From Clostridium massiliamazoniense (GTDB taxonomy: Bacteria > Bacillota > Clostridia > Clostridiales > Clostridiaceae), in assembly GCF_001403635.1 (NCBI RefSeq), contig NZ_LN879468.1:1759501-1823500 (forward strand): 64,000 nucleotides of DNA, written 5' to 3'. Shown in pieces: positions 1 through 7,626 of this stretch (its first letter is position 1; every line of letters starts with the position of its first letter). The notes beneath the pieces were generated by a model. The model saw only the letters and a list, made by a program, of their open reading frames with translations. It searched no databases and was not told the origin of the DNA. The position numbers were made by a program, and so were the translations under genes.

Positions 1-21
1 AGGTCTCTTTTTAGATTAAAT

Positions 22-186
22 TTATCTCGGGAGATGCTGTATCATAGTCCATGAAACATCTCTATTTCTGTATGTAGGCATTACTTCCCCTTGTTTTAAT
101 GCAACAGCTGTCTTTCCATGTTCTTCTGTTCTCCATATTCCTGATACTGGACAAATATCTCCTGTTAATATATTCTTTCCTATCAT
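22..186 (-). CDS. Small YjzC-like protein, copy 1
   Basis: This 54-residue protein is the most distal of three tandem paralogues. A strong AGGAGGAAGAA ribosome-binding site lies just upstream of the ATG. Features shared with the other copies are MIG at the start, a TG-x3-CPVSGIWR block, HGKTAV, KQGE-x-MP and a terminal W-x-MIQHLP. The arrangement resembles the small YjzC-type family of Firmicutes (GE-x-P-x-G near the start, KGE-x-P and a late Trp), whose function is not known to me. This copy is the most diverged. It is cytosolic by appearance, with no signal or membrane segment. Family assignment is from memory of the pattern and is moderate. Confidence 0.7.
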   Translation of the reverse strand: MIGKNILTGDICPVSGIWRTEEHGKTAVALKQGEVMPTYRNRDVSWTMIQHLPR

Positions 187-262
187 TCTTTCTTCCTCCT
201 GCTCATTTATTTTTAAACGTTTACTATAACTATTAAAAATTTTTCCCCATATTAATATTCTA

Positions 263-436
263 CTATTTTAACTTTTTAGGTAAGTGTTGAATCATTCTCC
301 AGCTTACTTCCTTATTTCTATGTGATGGCATTATTTCCCCTTGCTTTCTTACCACCGCTGTTTTTCCATGTCCTTCTGATCTCCATATTCCTGATACTGG
401 GCATCTTTCACCTGTTAAACTTCTTCTTCCTATCAT
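263..436 (-). CDS. Small YjzC-like protein, copy 2
   Basis: This is a 57-residue tandem paralogue, almost identical to copy 3 apart from one internal substitution and a C-terminal extension (K-L-K instead of ending after the double Lys). The start is set by AGGAGGAAGA 5-8 nt before ATG. A single Cys in the CPVSG motif and the conserved Trp residues suggest a small folded unit, possibly metal- or partner-binding, but nothing in the sequence shows a function. The 76-nt gap to copy 1 and the 76-nt gap to copy 3 indicate tandem duplication of gene plus spacer. Confidence 0.75.
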   Translation of the reverse strand: MIGRRSLTGERCPVSGIWRSEGHGKTAVVRKQGEIMPSHRNKEVSWRMIQHLPKKLK

Positions 437-512
437 ATTTTCTTCCTCCTGTTTCTTTTTTAACTTTATCTTATTATATTTAAACTGAATTTTTTATCAT
501 TTTAATAATTCA

Positions 513-680
513 TTATTTCTTAGGTAAATGTTGAATCATTCTCCAACTTACTTCCTTACTTCTATGTGATGGCATTATTTCTCCTTGCTTTCTTACCACT
601 GCTGTTTTTCCATGTCCTTCTGATCTCCATATTCCTGATACTGGACATCTTTCACCTGTTAAACTTCTTCTTCCTATCAT
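513..680 (-). CDS. Small YjzC-like protein, copy 3
   Basis: This 55-residue protein is the first gene of the three-copy array in the direction of transcription. It shares the blocks MIGRRSLTGERCPVSG, HGKTAVV, KQGEIMP and MIQHLPKK with copy 2. The GGAGGAAGAAAG ribosome-binding site is well placed. The array is probably one transcript read from the AT-rich region at 690-900, although no clear sigma-A promoter was found, so a sporulation sigma factor is possible but unproven. Function is unknown; the YjzC-like label rests on motif layout only. Confidence 0.75.
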   Translation of the reverse strand: MIGRRSLTGERCPVSGIWRSEGHGKTAVVRKQGEIMPSHRSKEVSWRMIQHLPKK

Positions 681-686
681 ACTTTC

Positions 687-1276
687 TTCCTCCTGTTTCC
701 TTTTTTTAATTTATCTTATAAGTTACTCTATTTAAACTACATTTTTACAATAATTAAATTTTAATTTTTAAAGCTAATTTTTATTAATTTATTATTTTTA
801 GCTTTTGTTCCTTGCTACAATCTTAGTATATCATCAAATTAATTATTTGTGGGTTAATGTTGTGTAAAGAATATCATCTTTCATTTACACTTAATTCATT
901 AATCTTATTATTTGTAAATCAATTCACATTTTAGTTAATATTTTATACATATTAAATACATTTAATAGTAAAATTTAATTTTTAAATATGGATTTTTCTT
1001 TAAATTAATTCCATTTTATTGAATATAATGTATAAAAAATAGCATTTTTATAAATTCATAACTCTATATATTCATATTTTCTTTTATCCTAATATGAATA
1101 ATTCAATTTTAAAACTTGCAATTTTCATATTTTTCTTCTTTTTAAAACTAACAACTATAATAAAAAAATATTAAAACTTCACTTCTAATCAAAAATTAAA
1201 TAGATAAAGTTTCCTAATAAAAGAATCTGTATGAAATCAGTACTTTAATTTATCTAATAGCTAAATAAAAAGTAAA
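687..1276. other. AT-rich intergenic region
   Basis: This stretch separates the aconitase terminator from the small-gene array. It is extremely AT-rich, and I found no open reading frame with a ribosome-binding site and no convincing RNA fold. The promoter of the array must lie in its lower-numbered part. Confidence 0.5.
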
Positions 1277-1278
1277 AA

Positions 1279-1304
1279 GGACATATCTGTAATTCGATAC
1301 ATCC
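1279..1304 (-). terminator. Terminator of aconitase operon
   Basis: Nine-base arms at 1279-1287 and 1296-1304 pair fully only on the minus strand, where two positions become G-U wobbles. It belongs to a family of GGATGTATC/GATACATCC terminators that recurs at 4694, 13083, 47909 and 58770. Confidence 0.65.
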
Positions 1305-1318
1305 TCTTACTTATTAAA

Positions 1319-3238
1319 CTACATACCTTTATTATAATTTAATGTTCCTCCAGCTTTAATTATTTCAATATCTTTTTCTGATAATTCTACTTTAACTTTA
1401 AATGTATAGTTTTTACTTATATTTTTTGCTGTTAAAATTCCCTTATCTATCTCTTCATATATATTATCAAAAGTTAAACTGTCCATAGGTTCTATTTTTT
1501 CGTAGTCCTTTGGATTCTCAAAGGTCATTGGTACTATACCACTATTAATTAAATTTGCCTTATGAATTCTAGCAAAAGATTTAACTAAAACTGCTCTTAT
1601 TCCTAAATAAAGTGGTGCTAGAGCTGCATGTTCTCTACTTGAACCTTGACCGTAATTCTCTCCTCCTACAATAAATCCACCGCCATTATCTATGGCTCTC
1701 TTAGGAAACTCCTCATCTATTGTACTAAAACAATAATTAGCTAAATAAGGTATATTACTTCTATAAGGCAATAACTTAGCATTAGATGGCATTATATGGT
1801 CTGTAGTAATATTATCTTCAGCTTTTAAAACCACTTTACCCTCTAAAGATTTTCCTAAAGGCACATTAAGAGGAAATGGTTTAATATTTGGTCCTCTTAC
1901 AATTTCAACATCTTCATTAATACTAGCTGGTTTTATTATCATACTATCGTCAATAATAAATTTATCTACATGTATATCTGAAAAATCAACTTCATAATCT
2001 CTAGGATCAGTTAAAACTCCACTTATAGCACTTACTGCAGCTGTTTCTGGACTTACTAAATAAACCTTTGCTGATAAAGTTCCACTTCTTCCATAGAAAT
2101 TTCTATTAAATGTTCTTAATGAAACAGCATTTGTTTTAGGTGATTGTCCCATACCTATGCAAGGTCCACATCCATTTTCTAATATTCTTGCTCCTGAACT
2201 TATAATGTCAGCTAAAGCTCCATTCCTAGCTATCATCTCCATAACTTGTCTTGACCCTGGGGCAATAACTAGGCTTATATCTTTATGAACCTTTTTACCT
2301 TTAAGAATTTTAGCAACTTTCATTAAATCTTCATAGGAAGAATTTGTACAACTTCCTATGGCAATTTGATCAACTTTTATCTTTCCTATTTTATTAACTT
2401 CTTCAACATTATCTGGACTATGAGGTTTTGCTGCAAGTGGCTCTAGTTCATTTAAATCTATTGTAATTTCTAAATCATAATTAGCATCCTCATCAGCCTT
2501 AAGCTCTATATAATCCTCTGCTCTTCCTTGTGCCTTAAAAAACTCTAAAGTTCTTTCATCACTTGGAAATATTGATGTTGTAGCTCCTAGTTCTGCTCCC
2601 ATATTAGTTATAGTTGCTCTTTGTGGAACTGAAAGTTCTTTAACTCCTTCACCGCAATACTCAAAAACTCTGCCAACACCACCCTTAACAGTAATTCTTC
2701 TTAATACTTCTAAGATAATATCCTTTGAAGATACCATTTTATTAAGTTTTCCAGTTAAATTAACCTTAACTACCTCTGGTGCTTTTATATAATATTCCTT
2801 ACCTGCCATAGCTAAAGCAACATCAAGACCTCCTGCCCCCATAGCAAGCATTCCAACTCCACCAGCAGTTGGAGTATGACTATCAGATCCAACTAAAGTG
2901 TCCCCAGGTGTTGAAAATCTTTCTAAAAATACTTGATGACAAATTCCATTTCCAGGCTTTGAAAAATAAATACCATGCTTAGAGGCTACAGTTTCTATAT
3001 ACTTATGGTCATCAGCATTTTCAAAGCCTTGTTGTAACATATTGTGATCTACAAAAGCAACACTTCTCTTAGTTTTAACTCTATCAATATCCATAGCTTC
3101 AAGTTGTAAATAAGCCATAGTTCCTGTAGAATCCTGAGTTAAAGTTTGATCTATTTTAATTCCAATAGATTCTCCCGCCTTAAGTTCTCCATTAACTAAA
3201 TGTTTTTTTAAAATCTTATAAACTAAATTACTTCCCAT
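1319..3238 (-). CDS. acnA: Aconitate hydratase
   Basis: This enzyme interconverts citrate and isocitrate through a [4Fe-4S] cluster in the cytosol. I place the start at the ATG at 3238 (639 aa), because the in-frame TTG four codons upstream overlaps the GGGGG ribosome-binding site. The three cluster cysteines are visible as C297 (GSCTNSS) and C357/C360 (NGCGPCIGMG). The SHTPTAGG block lies near residue 125 and the C-terminal swivelling domain carries GSSREHAALAP. At about 640 residues it is the short bacterial/mitochondrial-like form. It lies 59 nt downstream of a citrate/homocitrate synthase gene on the same strand, which suggests an oxidative route from citrate towards 2-oxoglutarate. No isocitrate dehydrogenase gene is present in the window. 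Confidence 0.93.
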   Translation of the reverse strand: MGSNLVYKILKKHLVNGELKAGESIGIKIDQTLTQDSTGTMAYLQLEAMDIDRVKTKRSVAFVDHNMLQQGFENADDHKYIETVASKHGIYFSKPGNGICHQVFLERFSTPGDTLVGSDSHTPTAGGVGMLAMGAGGLDVALAMAGKEYYIKAPEVVKVNLTGKLNKMVSSKDIILEVLRRITVKGGVGRVFEYCGEGVKELSVPQRATITNMGAELGATTSIFPSDERTLEFFKAQGRAEDYIELKADEDANYDLEITIDLNELEPLAAKPHSPDNVEEVNKIGKIKVDQIAIGSCTNSSYEDLMKVAKILKGKKVHKDISLVIAPGSRQVMEMIARNGALADIISSGARILENGCGPCIGMGQSPKTNAVSLRTFNRNFYGRSGTLSAKVYLVSPETAAVSAISGVLTDPRDYEVDFSDIHVDKFIIDDSMIIKPASINEDVEIVRGPNIKPFPLNVPLGKSLEGKVVLKAEDNITTDHIMPSNAKLLPYRSNIPYLANYCFSTIDEEFPKRAIDNGGGFIVGGENYGQGSSREHAALAPLYLGIRAVLVKSFARIHKANLINSGIVPMTFENPKDYEKIEPMDSLTFDNIYEEIDKGILTAKNISKNYTFKVKVELSEKDIEIIKAGGTLNYNKGM

Positions 3239-3297
3239 AAAAACCCCCAAATTTACCTATTTCTATACTTAATATAAATAATCATTTTTAATTGCCC

Positions 3298-4437
3298 CTA
3301 ATAATTATTTAATTCTTTATATATTTGTGCTAATTCTTTATCAAATAAAGTTCTCTTCAATTTTACAGAAAGTGCTCTTACTTCTTCTAATATTTTTGCT
3401 GCCATTTCATCTGTTAAACTTATATTATATTCACTAAATTTATTTATTATAGCAGCCTTTCCTGAGTGTTTTCCTATAACTATTTGTCTTTGTAATCCTA
3501 TTTCACTTGGGTCAAAAGCTTCATAATTTTTAGGGTCCTTTATTGCTCCATCTGCATGTATTCCTGATTCATGTCTAAACATATTTTCACCAACAATAGC
3601 CTTCCATGCTGGTAGTTTTCTTCCTGAGGCAGCTGATACATATTCACATATTTCCTTAAACATATTTGTATTAAAATTTAAATCTACACCATGGACATAC
3701 TTAAGAGCCATTATAACTTCTTCTAAGGCTGCATTTCCAGCTCTTTCTCCTAATCCATTCACAGTAACTCCTATATGATTTGCTCCTCCCATAACACCAG
3801 CTAATGCATTAGCTGTTGCCATACCAAAATCATTATGCGTATGCATTTCTATATCAAAATTAGTTTTATCATATAAATATTTTATTGTATCTCTTAATCT
3901 AAAAGGTTCCATAACTCCAACTGTATCACAATATCTAAATCTATCTGCTCCTGCTTTTTTAGACTCTTCTATAAATGTAACTAAAAATTCTTTATCTGCC
4001 CTTGAAGCATCCTCTCCATTTACAGAAATATACATACCATTTCTTTTAGCAAATTCAACAGATTTTATCATATTCTCTAAAACCCATTCTCTAGATGTTC
4101 TAAGCTTATGCTTAATATGAATGTCTGAAACAGAAATAGATATTGCAACAGCATCAACTCCACATGAAATTGATTTTTCTATATCTCCTATAACCGCTCT
4201 ATTCCATGCCATTATACTGCTTTTTAAATTTTTTTTGCATATTTGTTCAATTACATCTTTTTCATCTCCACCCATAGCTGGTATACCAACTTCTAATTGA
4301 TCTACCCCTATTTCACTAAGCATTTGTGCTATTGTTACTTTTTCATGATTTGCAAATACCACACCTGCTGTTTGTTCTCCATCCCTTAAGGTTGTATCTA
4401 CAATAGAAATTTTTCTATTCCCCAATATGTTTTCCAT
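3298..4437 (-). CDS. Homocitrate synthase family enzyme, probable Re-citrate synthase
   Basis: This 379-aa member of the isopropylmalate/homocitrate synthase family condenses acetyl-CoA with a 2-oxo acid. DTTLRDGEQTAGVVF sits at residues 14-28 (catalytic Arg18, metal ligand Asp19), and the metal-binding H-x-H is at 199-201 (MHTHNDFG), within a TIM barrel. A GERAGN motif and the HSGK loop follow. Annotation pipelines usually call it homocitrate synthase. However, no nif or lysine-aminoadipate genes are nearby, the next gene is aconitase, and clostridia such as C. kluyveri use relatives of this family as Re-citrate synthase. I therefore infer citrate formation for glutamate synthesis. Substrate choice cannot be read from the sequence. 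Confidence 0.85.
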   Translation of the reverse strand: MENILGNRKISIVDTTLRDGEQTAGVVFANHEKVTIAQMLSEIGVDQLEVGIPAMGGDEKDVIEQICKKNLKSSIMAWNRAVIGDIEKSISCGVDAVAISISVSDIHIKHKLRTSREWVLENMIKSVEFAKRNGMYISVNGEDASRADKEFLVTFIEESKKAGADRFRYCDTVGVMEPFRLRDTIKYLYDKTNFDIEMHTHNDFGMATANALAGVMGGANHIGVTVNGLGERAGNAALEEVIMALKYVHGVDLNFNTNMFKEICEYVSAASGRKLPAWKAIVGENMFRHESGIHADGAIKDPKNYEAFDPSEIGLQRQIVIGKHSGKAAIINKFSEYNISLTDEMAAKILEEVRALSVKLKRTLFDKELAQIYKELNNY

Positions 4438-4609
4438 TATTATAACCCCCTATATGTCTTTTATTATAAATTTTACCATATTTTGTAATTATAATCTATT
4501 TAAAAATTTTATAGGTAATAGTTATATAAAATTTACTGAGTTTAAGTGTAAATTTATATAAATAACTAAAATACAAAAGGTACTGTATCAAATCAACATC
4601 TTTTGTATT

Positions 4610-4690
4610 ACTTTTATAATAGAAAAAATATTAGAGCTTCTTTACGTAAGTTAGTGATCACAAATGATAAAGCTATATAACTAGATAAAA
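4610..4690 (+). repeat. Dispersed repeat, single arm
   Basis: This roughly 75-bp segment matches, with scattered substitutions, one arm of the large palindrome at 60605-60813 in inverted orientation. The shared core is AGAGCTTCTTTACGTA, followed by TCACAAATGAT and CTATATA-x-C-AGAT. It lies between the citrate synthase gene and the chemoreceptor terminator. Confidence 0.65.
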
Positions 4691-4693
4691 AGC

Positions 4694-4729
4694 AAAGAGG
4701 ATGTATCTATTATTTGATACATCCTCTTT
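4694..4729 (-). terminator. Terminator of chemoreceptor gene
   Basis: Perfect 14-bp arms at 4694-4707 and 4716-4729 (AAAGAGGATGTATC and its complement) surround an 8-nt loop. The hairpin lies 23 nt beyond the chemoreceptor stop codon and has flanking A/T tracts. It is the best-formed member of the GGATGTATC terminator family. Confidence 0.8.
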
Positions 4730-4752
4730 AAAATTACTATTTAACTTGCTGT

Positions 4753-6126
4753 TTAAATTTTAAATTGTTTAACGTCCTCATTTAATTTATTTATAAGTAA
4801 ATCTAGTTCTCTTGAAACGCTTTCTACTTCCTTACTTAAATTTATTAATTCATCAGATGACATAGCAACTTCTTCAGTAGTTGCCGACATTTCCTCTGAA
4901 AAAGCACTTACTTGCTCTAAATTAACATGTATTTGTTCTTCTTCTTTGTGCATTTCATTAAAATCTGCATTTAATACCTTTAATGAAGGTATTATGTCAT
5001 CTATTTTTCCTGATATATATTTAAATGATCCTATAGCATCAGTTGCATTACTTTGTTGTTCCTTAAGTTCTTTACTCATAGCACTAACATTATTAACTAC
5101 ATCTTCATTTTCATTCAATACGTTTTCAACAACTTTTGTTATTTCCTCTGAAGAATTTCTACTTTGTTCTGCAAGTTTTCTTATTTCTTCAGCTACAACT
5201 GAAAACCCTCTTCCTGCTTCTCCAGCTCTAGCAGCTTCAATAGCAGCATTTAATGCTAGTAAATTAGTCTGCTCTGAAATATTATTAATAACTTCTGTAA
5301 TTTCATTTACAGATTTTATTTTATCCTCCATTATTTCAATAGACTTTACAAAATTCTCAAAATTATCATTAAATCTATTCATAGATTTAATAAGTCTTTC
5401 CATATCTTTATTACTTACTTTAGCACTTTCTCCTATTTCTACCGAAGTACTATGTATATTAGATATATTTTCATTGATATACTTTGATTTATTTCCAAAT
5501 CTATTAAAGAGATTTACTACCTCTAAAATCTGCTCACTTTGAGCTATATTTCCTGTTGAAGCATCACTCATAGCTTTACTTATACTGCTTACACTATTTA
5601 ACATATTCTCTGAAGTGTCATTTAAATATTTTGACTTTGAATCAACTTCTTCAGATAATAATTTAATATTTGACATAATCCCTCTTAATCCATCTTTAGT
5701 TTTTTCTATAGAGTTATAAACCTCACTAATTTCATCACTTTTACTACTTTCAATAGAATTCTCTACTTCAATAAAGTTTCCACTTTCTAAACTTGATATA
5801 TTTTCTTCTAAAAACTTTATTCTTTTTACTAAATTATTAGCTACCCACACTAATAATACAGTTATCAATATAACTGAGATAATCATAATAATAATAAATA
5901 TATTTCTAAATTGAGTAGCATTAGCAACATAACTATCTATCAAAGATGTTACCTTTGTATTTAATGATGAACTAGTAATAGCAGCTAAATCTAAATCGTT
6001 CATATCTTTACTCAAAATTGGTCTTAAAAAATAATTTAATGCTACTAACATTATTAAAAAAATAGATATTATAGGTAATATAACCTCTGTAATAAGCATG
6101 GATTTCAAATTTCTTTTTTTACTCAT
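4753..6126 (-). CDS. Methyl-accepting chemotaxis protein with minimal sensor
   Basis: This 457-aa inner-membrane receptor would feed a CheA/CheW-type kinase. TM1 spans about residues 10-33 and TM2 about 75-97. Only some 40 residues lie outside the membrane between them, too few for a Cache or four-helix sensor domain. A HAMP linker (about 98-150) leads into a long coiled coil with the conserved hairpin tip [21 protein letters not shown] and [13 protein letters not shown]. The start is supported by GGGAGG 7 nt upstream. It is monocistronic, with its own terminator and no other chemotaxis genes nearby. The very small outer loop suggests it senses something in the membrane or cytoplasm, or signals through a partner. 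Confidence 0.9.
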   Translation of the reverse strand: MSKKRNLKSMLITEVILPIISIFLIMLVALNYFLRPILSKDMNDLDLAAITSSSLNTKVTSLIDSYVANATQFRNIFIIIMIISVILITVLLVWVANNLVKRIKFLEENISSLESGNFIEVENSIESSKSDEISEVYNSIEKTKDGLRGIMSNIKLLSEEVDSKSKYLNDTSENMLNSVSSISKAMSDASTGNIAQSEQILEVVNLFNRFGNKSKYINENISNIHSTSVEIGESAKVSNKDMERLIKSMNRFNDNFENFVKSIEIMEDKIKSVNEITEVINNISEQTNLLALNAAIEAARAGEAGRGFSVVAEEIRKLAEQSRNSSEEITKVVENVLNENEDVVNNVSAMSKELKEQQSNATDAIGSFKYISGKIDDIIPSLKVLNADFNEMHKEEEQIHVNLEQVSAFSEEMSATTEEVAMSSDELINLSKEVESVSRELDLLINKLNEDVKQFKI

Positions 6127-6241
6127 AATAAAAAACCTCCCATTTATTAACTTCGTTTAAACAATTGATAAATTTAATAAAATTTACCTTTATTTTTCTT
6201 TTGTTAATAAAAGGAGATTTTTATTTACATTTTACTTTTTA

Positions 6242-7234
6242 TTATATTTGCTTTCTAAGCCATGCCTTTGTTTCATCATTACAAAAAGCACCTTCTACAC
6301 TATTTAAATAGATTTGTTTAAATTCTTCTAAACTTAATCCTGAAACTTTATTTATACTTTCACACTCTTCTGTTAAATCTAAATTAGATACAGTTCTATT
6401 ATCAGTACTTAAATTTACCTTTAAGCCATCATTTAAAAACTTTTTAGCTGGGTGATTTTTATAAGAATCTACAGCCTTTGTTTGTAAATTACTTTTTGGG
6501 CACATTTCTAAAGTTATATTATTTTCCTTTACAAGATTATAAGCAACTTCATCATCCTTTATAGCTACTGCATGTCCTATTCTTTCTGCACCTAAAAGCT
6601 TTATAGCATCTATAACATTACAGCTATAACCTGTTTCTCCAGCATGAATTGTAACTCTATATCCCATATCTCTTGCCTTTTTAAAAGCTTCCTCATATTG
6701 TGGTACAAAACCTTCTAATTCAGCTCCAGCAAGGTCTACTGCTACAACACCTTTTCCTAAGAATTCTTTTCCCTCTTCAAAAACCTCATACACTGAGTCA
6801 ACAGGATGATGTCTTAAAAGACTTAATATTAGTCCACTTTTAACACCAAACTTTTCTTCTCCATCTTTAAGCCCCTCTAATACAGCATTTATTATTTGTT
6901 TTATATTTAATCCTTGTCTATTATGCAATAATGGTGCAAATCTAACTTCTATATACTTCACATTTTCCTTGCTAACATCTTCTATTAATTCAAATGCTAT
7001 TCTTTTTAAGTTTTTTTCATTTTGCATTAACTTTAAAGGTAAATCAAATCTTTTTAAGTATATATCTAATGATGGACAATCTTCTGGTACAACTAATAAT
7101 TCCTTAACTTCTTCGTAAGTTTTTCCTGATAAATCAATATTTTCTTCCTTTGCAAGTTCTATAACTGTTTCTGTTCTTAAAGAACCATCTAAATGACAAT
7201 GTAATTCTACTTTTGGTAATTTTCTATAATCCAT
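6242..7234 (-). CDS. add: Adenosine deaminase
   Basis: This 330-aa cytosolic zinc enzyme converts adenosine to inosine for purine salvage. The zinc ligands His12 and His14 (ELHCHLDGS) and the catalytic HAGETG motif are present, as is LEMCPKSN. The late acidic motif reads STDNRTVS rather than the STDDP of enterobacterial enzymes, a variant I regard as normal for Gram-positive forms. The start follows GGAGGAAATT. The gene stands alone behind an adenine riboswitch (7345-7412) whose expression platform ends at 7301, so excess adenine should raise deaminase synthesis. This gene-riboswitch pair is established for C. perfringens and Vibrio vulnificus. Confidence 0.95.
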   Translation of the reverse strand: MDYRKLPKVELHCHLDGSLRTETVIELAKEENIDLSGKTYEEVKELLVVPEDCPSLDIYLKRFDLPLKLMQNEKNLKRIAFELIEDVSKENVKYIEVRFAPLLHNRQGLNIKQIINAVLEGLKDGEEKFGVKSGLILSLLRHHPVDSVYEVFEEGKEFLGKGVVAVDLAGAELEGFVPQYEEAFKKARDMGYRVTIHAGETGYSCNVIDAIKLLGAERIGHAVAIKDDEVAYNLVKENNITLEMCPKSNLQTKAVDSYKNHPAKKFLNDGLKVNLSTDNRTVSNLDLTEECESINKVSGLSLEEFKQIYLNSVEGAFCNDETKAWLRKQI

Positions 7235-7300
7235 AATTTCCTCCTAAATTCTTTCTAAATGCTATTAAAAATTCTTTTAACTATTTCTTTATAAAAAAAA

Positions 7301-7360
7301 ATTCTTGATTACGAAGGAAACAAAAACAAAGCCATTCTTATTTCCTTCGTAATCAAGAAT
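7301..7360 (-). terminator. Riboswitch-controlled terminator before add
   Basis: Two 20-nt arms (7301-7320 and 7341-7360) are perfectly complementary around a 20-nt loop, and a run of eight T follows on the minus strand. The first arm contains the 3' half of aptamer stem P1, so terminator and aptamer cannot form together. Ligand binding should therefore turn the gene on. Confidence 0.9.
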
Positions 7361-7412
7361 TATTGGTTCTTGGTAGAGACTCCCTAACCATATTATAGGG
7401 ATTATACGAAGT
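7345..7412 (-). promoter_or_regulatory. Adenine riboswitch aptamer upstream of add
   Basis: Read on the minus strand, P1 (ACTTCGTA with TACGAAGG) encloses TATAATCCCTATAATATGG, AGTCTCTACC and an AAGAACC/TTCTTG hairpin, the purine riboswitch core. The discriminator base before the 3' half of P1 (GAT-TACGAAG) is U, which selects adenine over guanine. Its position 110 nt before adenosine deaminase fits that ligand. Confidence 0.93.
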
Positions 7413-7530
7413 TCCTAATTTTTTATTATTTATATTTTATCATCTTTTTTTAATAAATCAATATATTTTTTAATTTATTTAATAATTAACATTCTCAATT
7501 TCACCATATTTTGTATGTATATATAATAAA

Positions 7531-7556
7531 GCTACATGGTTGTGTCCCCATGTAGC
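7531..7556 (-). terminator. Terminator of nrdD
   Basis: Arms GCTACATGG (7531-7539) and CCATGTAGC (7548-7556) form a stable hairpin 71 nt beyond the nrdD stop. The following minus-strand sequence is T/A-rich. Confidence 0.65.
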
Positions 7557-7626
7557 CCTAAAAGGATTAAGCCCAATAACTTTATTGGTCTTTTTCCCCT
7601 TTATATTTTATGCATTCTATAATATA

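Noticed and set aside
1195-1276. Possible fourth copy of the dispersed repeat before the aconitase terminator
   Set aside because: Only the terminator-proximal part resembles the 4610 copy; the central GCTTCTTTAC core is missing.
4946-5542. Long plus-strand frame of 198 codons opposite the chemoreceptor
   Set aside because: It is antisense to the well-supported chemoreceptor coiled coil and has no ribosome-binding site or recognisable domain.
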